DNA of 14,535 bases, taken from assembly GCA_019233165.1 (NCBI GenBank), contig JAFAMS010000405.1, positions 1 through 14,535 on the forward strand, read 5' to 3'. The notes beneath the pieces were generated by a model. It worked only from the letters and a program-made list of their open reading frames with translations, had not been told where the DNA came from and ran no database searches. This stretch comes from Vulcanimicrobiota bacterium (GTDB lineage: Bacteria; Vulcanimicrobiota; Vulcanimicrobiia; Vulcanimicrobiales; Vulcanimicrobiaceae). Position numbers and translations under genes: made by a program. This document shows, in pieces, positions 1 to 7,406 of the stretch (within the stretch, counting starts at the first letter, position 1; each line of letters starts with the position of its first letter).

Positions 1-1175
1 GCGGGGAACGGCCCGGTCGAGCCATGGTACACGATCGCGCCCAGGCGATAGAGGTTGTTGATCGTCCGGCTCACGGCTTTTTCGTTCCCGGGGATCGGAG
101 TCGCGCTGATCACGACCGTGTCGCCGGGGATGATCTTCATCCGCGGATGGTCGCGGACCGAGAGCCGCGTGAGCCCCGACATCGGCTCGCCCTGCGAGCC
201 GGTCGTCATCACCACCATCTTCTCGGGCGGTAGCTCGTCGATCTCTTCGATTTTCGCCTGAACGCCGGGCGGAATCCGCAAGTAGCCGAGCTCGCCGGCG
301 AAATGGACGACGTTGACGAGCGAGCGGCCGAGAAATGCGATCTTACGGTCGAACCGGACGGCTTGATCGACGACCTGCTGGATCCGTGGGACGTTCGATG
401 CGAACGACGCCACGATGATCCGTCCGGCCGCGCGCCCGAAGATGTTCGAGAACGCCTCGCCGACGATGCGTTCGGAGAGCGTGTGGCCGGGCCGCTCCGC
501 ATTCGTACTGTCGGAGAGCATGCAGAGCACGCCCTCCTCGCCGATCCGGGCGATCGCGCCGAAGTCTGCGGGCTCCCCGTCGATCGGCGTCTGGTCGAAT
601 TTGAAGTCGCCGGTGTGGAAGATCGTCCCGACCTGCGTGCGCAGGGCGAGCGCGCACGCGCCCGCGACCGAGTGGTTCGTGTGGACGAATTGCGCCTCGA
701 CCGAGCCGTAGCGCACGCGATCGCCGGGCACGACGGTGACGAGATCGAGATCCTTCGGGTCGTGGTCGCGCATCTTGGCGCGAATCAGCGCGAGCGTGAG
801 CGACGTGCCGACGACGGGGACCTTGAACTCACGCAGCAAGTACGGGATCCCGCCGATGTGATCTTCGTGTCCGTGCGTGACGAGCAGGGCCTTGAACTTG
901 TGCGCTCGCTCCCGGATGTACGAGAAGTCGTTGATGACGATGTCGACGCCGAGCATCTCGTCGTCCGGGAACATCAACCCGCAGTCGATCGCAATCAGCT
1001 CGTCGTTCGTCTCCACGAGCGTCATGTTGCGGCCGATTTCGCCGCAGCCACCGAGCGGGACGACCCGCACGAACGGCTCGCTCGGCGGCTCGGGGACGAA
1101 GTACTCTTCGCCCGGAGCGCGCGAGGGATTGCCGGCGGCGGCCGGGGCGTGAATCGAGCCGTTGGAGGAGGTCAT
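1..1175 (-). CDS. rnj: Ribonuclease J, N-terminal part (cut by left edge)
   Basis: Reading the minus strand from the ATG at 1175 gives 391 uninterrupted codons to the window edge. The protein is a metallo-beta-lactamase/beta-CASP nuclease of the RNase J family, which processes and degrades mRNA by 5'-3' exo- and endonucleolytic cleavage in the cytosol. Seen: the family opening 'VVPLGGCGEIGRNM' (residues 38-51), the zinc-binding HGHEDHIGG (101-109), 'FHTGDFKFD' and 'LSDSTNAERPGHT' further on, then the beta-CASP segment with 'PIPGNEKAVSRTINNLYRLG' near the edge. RNase J is usually about 550 residues, so the rest of beta-CASP and the C-terminal domain lie outside. The first ~35 residues are a Ser/Pro/Ala-rich extension before the catalytic domain. 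No strong ribosome site precedes the ATG (only GAAGAA). It is divergent from the exporter operon. Family assignment is very secure; J1 versus J2 type cannot be told. Confidence 0.96.
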   Translation of the reverse strand, partial: MTSSNGSIHAPAAAGNPSRAPGEEYFVPEPPSEPFVRVVPLGGCGEIGRNMTLVETNDELIAIDCGLMFPDDEMLGVDIVINDFSYIRERAHKFKALLVTHGHEDHIGGIPYLLREFKVPVVGTSLTLALIRAKMRDHDPKDLDLVTVVPGDRVRYGSVEAQFVHTNHSVAGACALALRTQVGTIFHTGDFKFDQTPIDGEPADFGAIARIGEEGVLCMLSDSTNAERPGHTLSERIVGEAFSNIFGRAAGRIIVASFASNVPRIQQVVDQAVRFDRKIAFLGRSLVNVVHFAGELGYLRIPPGVQAKIEEIDELPPEKMVVMTTGSQGEPMSGLTRLSVRDHPRMKIIPGDTVVISATPIPGNEKAVSRTINNLYRLGAIVYHGSTGPFP

Positions 1176-1262
1176 CGCTGCATGTTCTTCGACCCGGCCG
1201 CCGCAGCCTTAGTTGTCCTGGCGGCGTCACCTCGGCCGCATGCCAAGCCGTCCCCGGCAGCT

Positions 1263-1442
1263 ATGCCCTCGATCTACGCGACCGACCTCTTCAGCCGCCG
1301 CGCGCGCCGGCGTGCCGCCGTCTTGCTTCGGCTGCGTTGGGAAGAGCTTCGCATGGCCGAGCTGGAGCGCGTTCGCGCGGCGATCAAGCGCGAGCTTCCC
1401 ATCGACGAGCTCCTCGGAGGCGAAACGCCGCCCAAGAGGTGA
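1263..1442 (+). CDS. Possible small hypothetical protein (59 aa)
   Basis: An open frame begins at ATG 1263 and stops at TGA 1440-1442, 10 nt before the GTG of the Yip1-domain gene. It has no family resemblance I recognise. In favour: codons nearly all end in G or C (GCG, ATC, CTC, GAG, GGC), as in the neighbouring real genes, whereas the other frames here read as Ser/Arg-rich shadow protein. The predicted product is very basic in the middle (RRARRR at 12-17) and then looks like an amphipathic helix (MAELERVRAAIKREL). There is no Shine-Dalgarno sequence at 1263. An internal ATG at 1353 has GGGAAGAG (1339-1346) six bases upstream, so the true product could be a 29-residue peptide. It may simply be the leader region of the exporter operon. 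Function unknown. Confidence 0.38.
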   Translation: MPSIYATDLFSRRARRRAAVLLRLRWEELRMAELERVRAAIKRELPIDELLGGETPPKR

Positions 1443-1448
1443 AAGGGG
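1437..1448 (+). promoter_or_regulatory. Ribosome binding site of the Yip1-domain gene
   Basis: AGGTGAAAGGGG lies 4 nt before GTG 1453 and overlaps the stop codon (1440-1442) of the possible small upstream gene. It is the clearest Shine-Dalgarno sequence at the head of the operon. It decides for the GTG start over the longer open frame that begins at 1213, whose first 80 residues are low-complexity Ser/Arg/Pro shadow sequence. Confidence 0.65.
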
Positions 1449-1452
1449 CGTC

Positions 1453-2157
1453 GTGCCTCTTACGACGCTCGTCAATCTTATCGTGGCGCCCGGCGAGGCA
1501 TTTGCTTCGATCCGCGCGCGTCCGGTTTGGAGCTGGGCGCTCCTCGTGCTGGTAATCCTCGTCGCGCTCGCATCGATCGTCTCGGCTCCCGTCTCGCGGC
1601 ACATCGTCGAGACGACGATCCCCGCGCAGCTCGCAAACGATCCGCGCTTTGCGGGGCTCCCGCCCGAGCAAGCGCAAGCGCAGATCCAGCGCGTTCTGGG
1701 AATCGCGCTGCTTACCGTCTCGTTCGGTTGGCTGCTCGCTGCGGTCGTCGCCTGCGTCGTCGTCCTCTTTGCAGCAGGGATCCTCTTCGCGGCCGTAGCG
1801 CGAACCGCAGCGACGTTCAAGCAGGTCTTCACGCTCGTCGTCCACGTGCAGGTCATCGGCGCAGGTCTTTACGGCATCGTCAACGCGACGATTGCTGCGC
1901 TACGTCCGGTCGAGTCGTTCCGAACGACGAGCGATTACGCGACCGCGATCCCTTCGCTTGCGTGGCTCCTTCCGGCATCCTCGTCGGTCAAGCTCGTCGC
2001 CTTTCTCGCGGCGCTCCACCCCTTTGCGATCTGGGCGACGATTCTCTTGGCGCTCGGCCTGATCGCCGTCGCCGGCGCGCGCAGGTGGCTTGCGTGGACG
2101 CTCTCGATCGCGATCACGCTGTTCGGCGCGACGCTCGCGGCGGCGCTCGCGCGATGA
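1453..2157 (+). CDS. Yip1-domain integral membrane protein
   Basis: The 234-residue product starts at GTG 1453. Its N-terminus, 'LVNLIVAPGEAFASIRARP' (residues 6-24), is the typical opening of bacterial Yip1-domain proteins ('...aP.eaF..i...P'), and is followed by hydrophobic spans at about 28-45, 82-115 (one or two spans), 124-150, 178-205 and 210-232. A soluble stretch, roughly 46-81, rich in Gln/Ala/Pro separates the first two spans. The role of bacterial Yip1-domain proteins is poorly known; they are polytopic inner-membrane proteins. Its stop overlaps the start of the TolC-family gene (ATGA, 2154-2157), so the two are very likely cotranscribed and translationally coupled. An accessory or assembly role for the exporter is inference from position only. 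Family confident, function not. Confidence 0.8.
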   Translation: MPLTTLVNLIVAPGEAFASIRARPVWSWALLVLVILVALASIVSAPVSRHIVETTIPAQLANDPRFAGLPPEQAQAQIQRVLGIALLTVSFGWLLAAVVACVVVLFAAGILFAAVARTAATFKQVFTLVVHVQVIGAGLYGIVNATIAALRPVESFRTTSDYATAIPSLAWLLPASSSVKLVAFLAALHPFAIWATILLALGLIAVAGARRWLAWTLSIAITLFGATLAAALAR

Positions 2158-3533
2158 CTCCGGCGCTCGCAGCCGCGGTCCTCGCCGCGACCCTCGACTT
2201 GCCGCACGCGGTCGGCTACGCGCTCGCGCACGATCCAACGTTGCTCGCCCGGCGCGCACAGGTCGCCCAAGCCGAGTCGAACTGGGCGAGCTTGCACGCC
2301 GCGCAATTCCCCAGCATCAACGGCCTGCTCGAATCGCAGCTGGGGAAATCGGCGAATGCGACCGGTTCGCTTGCCCAATACGGTATCACGCAACTCTCGC
2401 AGTATTCGCTCAATACCGCGCAAGTGAGCTCGGTCTACAACCTCTGGAACGGCGGGCTCGCGCAACTGCAGGCCCAACAAGCGAAACGCCAGATGGAGTC
2501 TGCACGGGCCGATTTGCAGCATGCCGAAGATCAAAAGGCCGTCGACGTCGCGACGAGCTACTTTGCGCTGGCGAACAAACGCGTCGGCGTGCGGCTCTCG
2601 CAAAGCGACGTTCTGTATCAGCAAGAGCTGCTCGCGATCGCGCGAGCCAACGAAAGGGTCGGTCGCGGCGCCGCCGTCGACGTGTTGCGCGCAGAGTCCT
2701 CGGAAGCTCGGGGCGAGTCCGCGCTGGTCAGCGCACAAGCCGACGCGGCGAACGCAAGCGAATCGCTCGCGCAAACGATCGGCGCGCCGCTCGACACCGC
2801 TTTCGCAATCCCGGAACCGCTCCCCGAGCCGGCGCTTCCCGCAACGCCTCTGGAGCGGATGATCGCGGTCGCGGAGTCGCTTCGTCCCGACGTCGCATCG
2901 GCGAAAGCCCAACTGCTCGCCGCGATCCTCGCCGACCGCCAGATCGACACGAACCGGTTTCCGCAATTTCAGCTCACCGCCGCCTTCGGAAGTCAGTTCT
3001 CGCCGACGGCGTACGGCTCGAACCTCGCTTCGATCGAGCAGCAGAACGCGCTGAACGCGCAGCTCGGGCTTCCGCTCCTTCCCCTTCCGCCGCGCGGGAG
3101 TCCCGGGTTCTGGCAGATCGGCGCGACCTCGTCGCTCGGATTTCCGCTGATCGATTGGGGGACGCGCCACGCCGAGCACCGCGCGGCGCGCGCGCAGATC
3201 GACTCGGCGACCGCAAATCTCGACGGCTCGAAGCGGACGGTCGAGCTCGACGTCCGGCAGAGCTTGCGCAGCGCGCAGGGCGCCGCCGCGTCGCTGCAAT
3301 ACGCCAAAGTCGCGGCCTCGGCCGGCGCCGAGTCCGCCCGGATCGCGCAACTGCAGTACAAGAACGGGCTGATCTCGATCGCCGACGTCAATTCCGCGCA
3401 GCAGCAGTCGCTCTCTTCGGAGATCGACCTACAGAACTCTCGCGCGAACTATCTGACCGCGCTCGTGAAGCTGCGGGTCGCGCTCGGCACCTTCGATCCC
3501 GTCCGCGCGGTGACGTTCGAGAACGGCCGTTGA
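2154..3533 (+). CDS. TolC-family outer-membrane efflux channel
   Basis: The 459-residue product has the length and duplicated helical layout of outer-membrane efflux proteins (OEP family). These form trimeric outer-membrane beta-barrels with long periplasmic coiled-coil tunnels. Two OEP repeats are visible, about 15-210 and 235-445, each with long Ala/Gln/Glu-rich helices. The second contains 'YKNGLISIADVNSAQQQ' (402-418), matching the family pattern 'Y..G..s..dvl.aq..l', and 'LIDWGTRHAEHRAARAQI' (332-349), equivalent to the usual 'pLFdgG.r.a....A.aq'. The N-terminus (MTPALAAAVLAATL) is hydrophobic but short and has no basic residues, so it is a weak signal peptide. The ATG overlaps the preceding stop (ATGA) and has no Shine-Dalgarno sequence, suggesting reinitiation coupling. 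It is the outer-membrane part of the exporter and the best evidence here for a diderm cell. Confidence 0.93.
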   Translation: MTPALAAAVLAATLDLPHAVGYALAHDPTLLARRAQVAQAESNWASLHAAQFPSINGLLESQLGKSANATGSLAQYGITQLSQYSLNTAQVSSVYNLWNGGLAQLQAQQAKRQMESARADLQHAEDQKAVDVATSYFALANKRVGVRLSQSDVLYQQELLAIARANERVGRGAAVDVLRAESSEARGESALVSAQADAANASESLAQTIGAPLDTAFAIPEPLPEPALPATPLERMIAVAESLRPDVASAKAQLLAAILADRQIDTNRFPQFQLTAAFGSQFSPTAYGSNLASIEQQNALNAQLGLPLLPLPPRGSPGFWQIGATSSLGFPLIDWGTRHAEHRAARAQIDSATANLDGSKRTVELDVRQSLRSAQGAAASLQYAKVAASAGAESARIAQLQYKNGLISIADVNSAQQQSLSSEIDLQNSRANYLTALVKLRVALGTFDPVRAVTFENGR

Positions 3534-5020
3534 GCCGTCGCCGCAGACTGGCAATCGCCGCGGGGGCGGTCGCGCTCCTGATCGTCGTCGGCGTCGTTGC
3601 GGGCCGGATGCGAAGCCCCGCGCTATCGGTTCAAACGGTGAGGGTGTCCTACGGCCGCTTCGAGGCGCGTCTCCCCGAGACCGGGCAAATCCAGCGCCCG
3701 ACGACCGAGACGCTTGCAGCGCTGGTCGGCGGAAACGTCGGCGCGATCTACGTTCGTCCGAGCCAGCACGTCGCGGCCGGCCAGTTGCTCGCGACGATCG
3801 TCAACCCGCAGCTGGAATCGAATGCGATGACGGCGCGCGCCGCCTACGAAGCGGCGGCGAGCCGCGCCCTCAAGACGGGGAAGACCCTTCCGCTCCAAAA
3901 CAGCTCGGCGGTCGTCCAGGCCCGCGTCGCGCTGCAGCAAGCCGAGCAAGATCTCGCGCAGGGGACGCAGTCCGGCCTCGGTTACGGCGCCGTGACCGCG
4001 CAAGAGCAGCGGCTCGCTGCCGATGCCGACGTCTCGCGGACGCAGACCGATCTGCGTGAAGCTCGGCGGATCGCCGATGCGAATCGCGACCTTTACGCGA
4101 ACAAGGCGATCTCGAAGGACGCGCTCGACCAGTCGGTAGCAAAGCTCGAAGAAGCGAAGGTCGCCGCCGATCAAGCGCTCGAACGGCGCAAGATCATCGC
4201 GGGACAGCTCGCGAGAAACGAAGAGTATCTCCGCAACCGCGTCCGCGCGCAGCGCGACGCATTGCGCCAAGCCGAAGCGAACCTCGCCGCGACGCAGCCG
4301 GGCGACGTGGCAGCTGCGGAGGCCGACGCAGCGCGCGCGGCCGCCGACTTGCAATTCGCGCAAGAGCAGATCGCGCGGATGCAGATTCACGCGCCGTTTG
4401 CGGGGATCGTGCAGAACGTCGCCTCGCAGGCAAACGACCCGCTCCGGCCGCTCCAGCCCGGCGATGCCGTCACGGTCGGACAAGCGTTGATCACGCTCGC
4501 GACCGACGAGCCGTTCGTCGTCCGCACGAAAGTCGACGAGCAGGACGTGGCGGCGATCGCGGTCGGGCAGCGCGCGATCGTCTCGGGCGAAGCGTTCGGT
4601 TCCCGCACGCTCCCCGGCCGCGTAACGGCGATCTCGGCCTACGCCCAAAAATCCGACGACCCCACGAACACGTCGAGGCAGATCCTCACGACCGTCCGCC
4701 TCCAGCGCTCGCTCCCGTTCTTGCGCGACGGAATGACGGTCGACGTCGACATCGTGACGGTCGACGAGCCTCACGTGCTGACAGTCCCCACCGACGCCGT
4801 CCGCCGCGACGCGAAGAGCAAGCCGTACGTGTTCGTCCTCCGCAACGGCCGCGCTCAGCGCGTCGAGGTTCGCCTTGGGGCTTCGAACGATTCGTCGACG
4901 ATCGTCCGCCGCGGGCTGAACGCCGGCGACGTCGTCGTCGCCGATAAGAATCCAGCGATCGTCGCCGATGCGGCAGTCGTCGCCGCACCCAGCGCCAAAC
5001 CGTCGCCGTCGCCGCGATGA
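3530..5020 (+). CDS. HlyD/MacA-type periplasmic adaptor (membrane fusion protein)
   Basis: The frame opens with TTG 3530, overlapping the TolC-gene stop (TTGA). That start is chosen because it gives a basic n-region (SRRRR) and one membrane span (about 7-24); starting at the next ATG (3609) would lose the anchor. The 496-residue protein has the standard adaptor architecture. The two halves of a lipoyl/barrel-sandwich domain are at about 58-95 ('VGAIYVRPSQHVAAGQLLATI') and 285-325 ('IHAPFAGIVQNV'), with an unusually long alpha-helical hairpin between them (about 96-284). Beta-barrel and membrane-proximal domains follow ('VDEQDVAAIAVGQRAIVSGEA', 335-355; 'LTVPTDAVRRD', 417-427). The tail is Ala/Pro/Ser-rich. 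E. coli MacA is about 371 residues, so most of the extra length is in the hairpin. It would link the inner-membrane permeases to the TolC channel. Confidence 0.92.
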   Translation: MSRRRRLAIAAGAVALLIVVGVVAGRMRSPALSVQTVRVSYGRFEARLPETGQIQRPTTETLAALVGGNVGAIYVRPSQHVAAGQLLATIVNPQLESNAMTARAAYEAAASRALKTGKTLPLQNSSAVVQARVALQQAEQDLAQGTQSGLGYGAVTAQEQRLAADADVSRTQTDLREARRIADANRDLYANKAISKDALDQSVAKLEEAKVAADQALERRKIIAGQLARNEEYLRNRVRAQRDALRQAEANLAATQPGDVAAAEADAARAAADLQFAQEQIARMQIHAPFAGIVQNVASQANDPLRPLQPGDAVTVGQALITLATDEPFVVRTKVDEQDVAAIAVGQRAIVSGEAFGSRTLPGRVTAISAYAQKSDDPTNTSRQILTTVRLQRSLPFLRDGMTVDVDIVTVDEPHVLTVPTDAVRRDAKSKPYVFVLRNGRAQRVEVRLGASNDSSTIVRRGLNAGDVVVADKNPAIVADAAVVAAPSAKPSPSPR

Positions 5021-6210
5021 ACCGCCTCCTCGCGTACGCAGGCGAGGCGTTCGAGGCGATCTGGCGCAACCGCGTCCGCTCCCTGCTCACGATCCTCGGG
5101 ATGATCATCGGAACGGCATCGATCATCGCGGTGCTCGGTACGAGCCGCGCCGCGCAGGGCGGGATCAAAGCGACGCTCGGACAGTTCGGCGACACGGGGA
5201 TCTTCATCGCCGTCGACCCGCAGAGCGACGATCCGAACGCGGCGCAAATCCAATATCGCGACGTTCGGGAAGTGCAGGCGAGCAATCCGCAGACCGTGCT
5301 TCACGCCTTTCCCGTCTACCAGCGCAGCTACCATCTGCGCGCGAACGGCGTCGGCTACGACACCTTCGTCACGTCCGCGGTCGACTACATCGTCGACTCA
5401 CTGCCGCTCTATGCCGGGCGGCGGATCGACGGCGGCGACGTCGCATCGGCGGCGCACGTCTGCCTGATCAAACAAGACCTTGCCGAGCGATTCTTCCATC
5501 GTTCGGACGTCCTGGGCGAAGAGCTTCGGATTCGCGGCACGCGGTTTCGAATCGTCGGCGTCTACGCGCGCGACTCGAGCAGCCTCTCGACGACGATCAC
5601 CGGCTCGGAATACGCGGAGATCCCGTACACGACGTTCGCCGAGCTCGCGCCGGGGCCGATCGATTTCCTCGAGCTCTACGGCGCCGCCGGCGTCCCGTCC
5701 GAGCAAGTCTCTTCGGCCGCGATCCGGACGCTCCAGCGTTTGCACGGAACGCGCGCGCGCTACATCGTGCAGGACAGTCAAGCGTTCCTCGACGGCTTCA
5801 ACCGCACGCTCGGGGTCGTCGCCAACGGGCTGGCCGCGATCGGCGGCGTCTCGCTGCTCGTCGCGGGGATCGGGATCATGAACATCATGCTCGTCTCGGT
5901 GACCGAACGGACGCACGAGATCGGCTTGCGCAAGGCGATCGGCGCCTCGCGGCGCGACGTCAGCCTCCAATTCTTGATCGAAGCGATCTTACTTTCGCTA
6001 ATCGGCGGCGGGATCGGGATGCTCCTCGGCCTCGCCTTGACGCTCGTCGGATACAGCGCGCTCGAGCGTTACGTCGGGCCGGCGCCGATCCCGTACCTGC
6101 TGATCGTCTCGATCGCCGTCGGCTTCTCGACGCTGGTCGGGACCGTCTTCGGCACGTACCCGGCGCTGCGCGCGGGCAGGATGGATCCGGTCGAGGCGCT
6201 CCGTTCGTGA
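5017..6210 (+). CDS. MacB/FtsX-type ABC permease, first copy
   Basis: This 397-residue permease has the MacB-like layout without a fused ATPase. One N-terminal membrane span (about 22-42, 'LLTILGMIIGTASIIAVLG') is followed by a large periplasmic MacB_PCD domain (about 45-270). The FtsX domain, with three spans, follows: about 272-294, 318-346 and 358-382. The coupling-helix signature 'ERTHEIGLRKAIGASRRD' (297-314) and the terminal 'TYPALRAGRMDPVEALR' (380-396) are classic for the family. The ATG overlaps the adaptor stop (ATGA 5017-5020). Such permeases act as mechanotransmitters that drive periplasmic substrates through a TolC channel, rather than carrying substrate across the inner membrane. 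The paralogue directly downstream suggests the two form a heterodimer. Substrate unknown. Confidence 0.93.
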   Translation: MNRLLAYAGEAFEAIWRNRVRSLLTILGMIIGTASIIAVLGTSRAAQGGIKATLGQFGDTGIFIAVDPQSDDPNAAQIQYRDVREVQASNPQTVLHAFPVYQRSYHLRANGVGYDTFVTSAVDYIVDSLPLYAGRRIDGGDVASAAHVCLIKQDLAERFFHRSDVLGEELRIRGTRFRIVGVYARDSSSLSTTITGSEYAEIPYTTFAELAPGPIDFLELYGAAGVPSEQVSSAAIRTLQRLHGTRARYIVQDSQAFLDGFNRTLGVVANGLAAIGGVSLLVAGIGIMNIMLVSVTERTHEIGLRKAIGASRRDVSLQFLIEAILLSLIGGGIGMLLGLALTLVGYSALERYVGPAPIPYLLIVSIAVGFSTLVGTVFGTYPALRAGRMDPVEALRS

Positions 6211-7406
6211 TCGGCGCCTTCGTAGGAGAAGCGCTCGGCGTCCTCCTCGGAAACCGCTTGCGCTCGGCGCTCACGATCGTCGGTCTGGTGATCGGCGTCG
6301 CCGCCGTGATCGCGATTCAAACGCTCGGCAAAGGCACGTCGGGCGCGGTCGCGGGGATCTTGGGTGGGCTCTCGGACGCAGCGTTCACGGTCTTTCCGAA
6401 CAACTTTCAAGCGGCGGCTTCGCGGGCGGCGCTGCGGCCGCAAGACATCGAGCGCGTCAAGCGCCTCGTCCCGAACATCGCCGAAGCGGTTCCGACCGGC
6501 GGAATCGCGCGGCAAGTCCGCGTCGGGCACGAGAGCGCCAGGATGCTGATCTACGGCGAGACCTCGATCCGCTTTTCGAACACGCCGCTGCGGTACGGCC
6601 GCGCGATCGGCGAGGATGAGATCGCGGCGCTCGCGCACGTTGCGGTGATCGCCGACCGCGCCTACGCGCGACTCTTCCCCGACGGCCGCAATCCGGTCGG
6701 CGAGAGCATCCGAGTAGGCGAGCGGCGCTACGTGATCGTCGGCGTCTTGGACAAGCCGCGCACCGGCGTGATCCCGCTGCCGCTCAATCTCGACATCGGG
6801 ATCCCGTACACGACCTACGTCAAGGAATATATCCGCGGAAAGACCGTCTTCGGCGCGCGCTTCATCGTGAGCGATACCTCGAAGATGCAGGAGACCGAGG
6901 CGGCGACGGTCCGCGCGCTGGTCGCGCTCAAACGCGGGAAGGTCGCATACCAAACCTTCGACCGCCGCACGTTCTCGAGCGCAATCGACGGTATCTTCAA
7001 CGGGCTCACCTTCGTCGTCGCAATGATCGGAGCGGTCGCGCTCGTCGTCGCCGGAATCGGGATCTTGAACATCATGCTCGTCTCGGTCGCGGAACGAACG
7101 CGCGAGATCGGCGTCCGCAAGGCGATCGGCGCGACGCGCGGGCAGATCTTGCTCCAGTTCTTCATCGAAGCGCTCGTGCTCTCGGCGATCGGCTGCGGAC
7201 TCGGTCTAGCGATCGGGATTGCGGTCGGCTGGACGATCAACGACCTCGTCTTGGTCCGGCTCTCCGGGTTCGTCGCGCCGATCCCGTGGCTCCAGTCGGT
7301 TGCGATTGCCGTCGGGTTTGCGACGCTGGTGACGCTGCTGTTCGGAACCTACCCGGCGTATCGGGCGGCGAGGCTCGACCCGATCGAGGCGCTGCGCTAT
7401 GAGTGA
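6207..7406 (+). CDS. MacB/FtsX-type ABC permease, second copy
   Basis: GTG 6207 overlaps the stop of the first permease (GTGA), with GAGG 10 nt upstream. The 399-residue product is a diverged paralogue of its neighbour. It shares the opening ('GNRLRSALTIVGLVIGVAAV', 15-34), a periplasmic MacB_PCD domain (about 40-262), the FtsX signature 'ERTREIGVRKAIGATRGQ' (296-313) and the end 'TYPAYRAARLDPIEALR' (381-397). The two membrane domains are clearly alike but the periplasmic domains differ strongly. This copy, for instance, has 'IPLPLNLDIGIPYTTYVKEY' (189-208). An ancient tandem duplication with specialised periplasmic faces is the simplest reading. It most likely pairs with the upstream permease on one ATPase dimer, as LolC and LolE do. 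Confidence 0.92.
   Translation: MIGAFVGEALGVLLGNRLRSALTIVGLVIGVAAVIAIQTLGKGTSGAVAGILGGLSDAAFTVFPNNFQAAASRAALRPQDIERVKRLVPNIAEAVPTGGIARQVRVGHESARMLIYGETSIRFSNTPLRYGRAIGEDEIAALAHVAVIADRAYARLFPDGRNPVGESIRVGERRYVIVGVLDKPRTGVIPLPLNLDIGIPYTTYVKEYIRGKTVFGARFIVSDTSKMQETEAATVRALVALKRGKVAYQTFDRRTFSSAIDGIFNGLTFVVAMIGAVALVVAGIGILNIMLVSVAERTREIGVRKAIGATRGQILLQFFIEALVLSAIGCGLGLAIGIAVGWTINDLVLVRLSGFVAPIPWLQSVAIAVGFATLVTLLFGTYPAYRAARLDPIEALRYE

Noticed and set aside
303..1182. Long plus-strand open frame opposite the RNase J gene
   Set aside because: It is the antisense shadow of the RNase J frame: rich in Arg/Asp/Val with no family features. Only its tail, after RNase J ends, has gene-like codon use.
1935..4774. 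Long minus-strand open frames (1935-3350 and 3623-4774)
   Set aside because: They lie opposite the TolC and HlyD-type genes, which have clear family features. The minus frames are Arg-rich with no recognisable domains.
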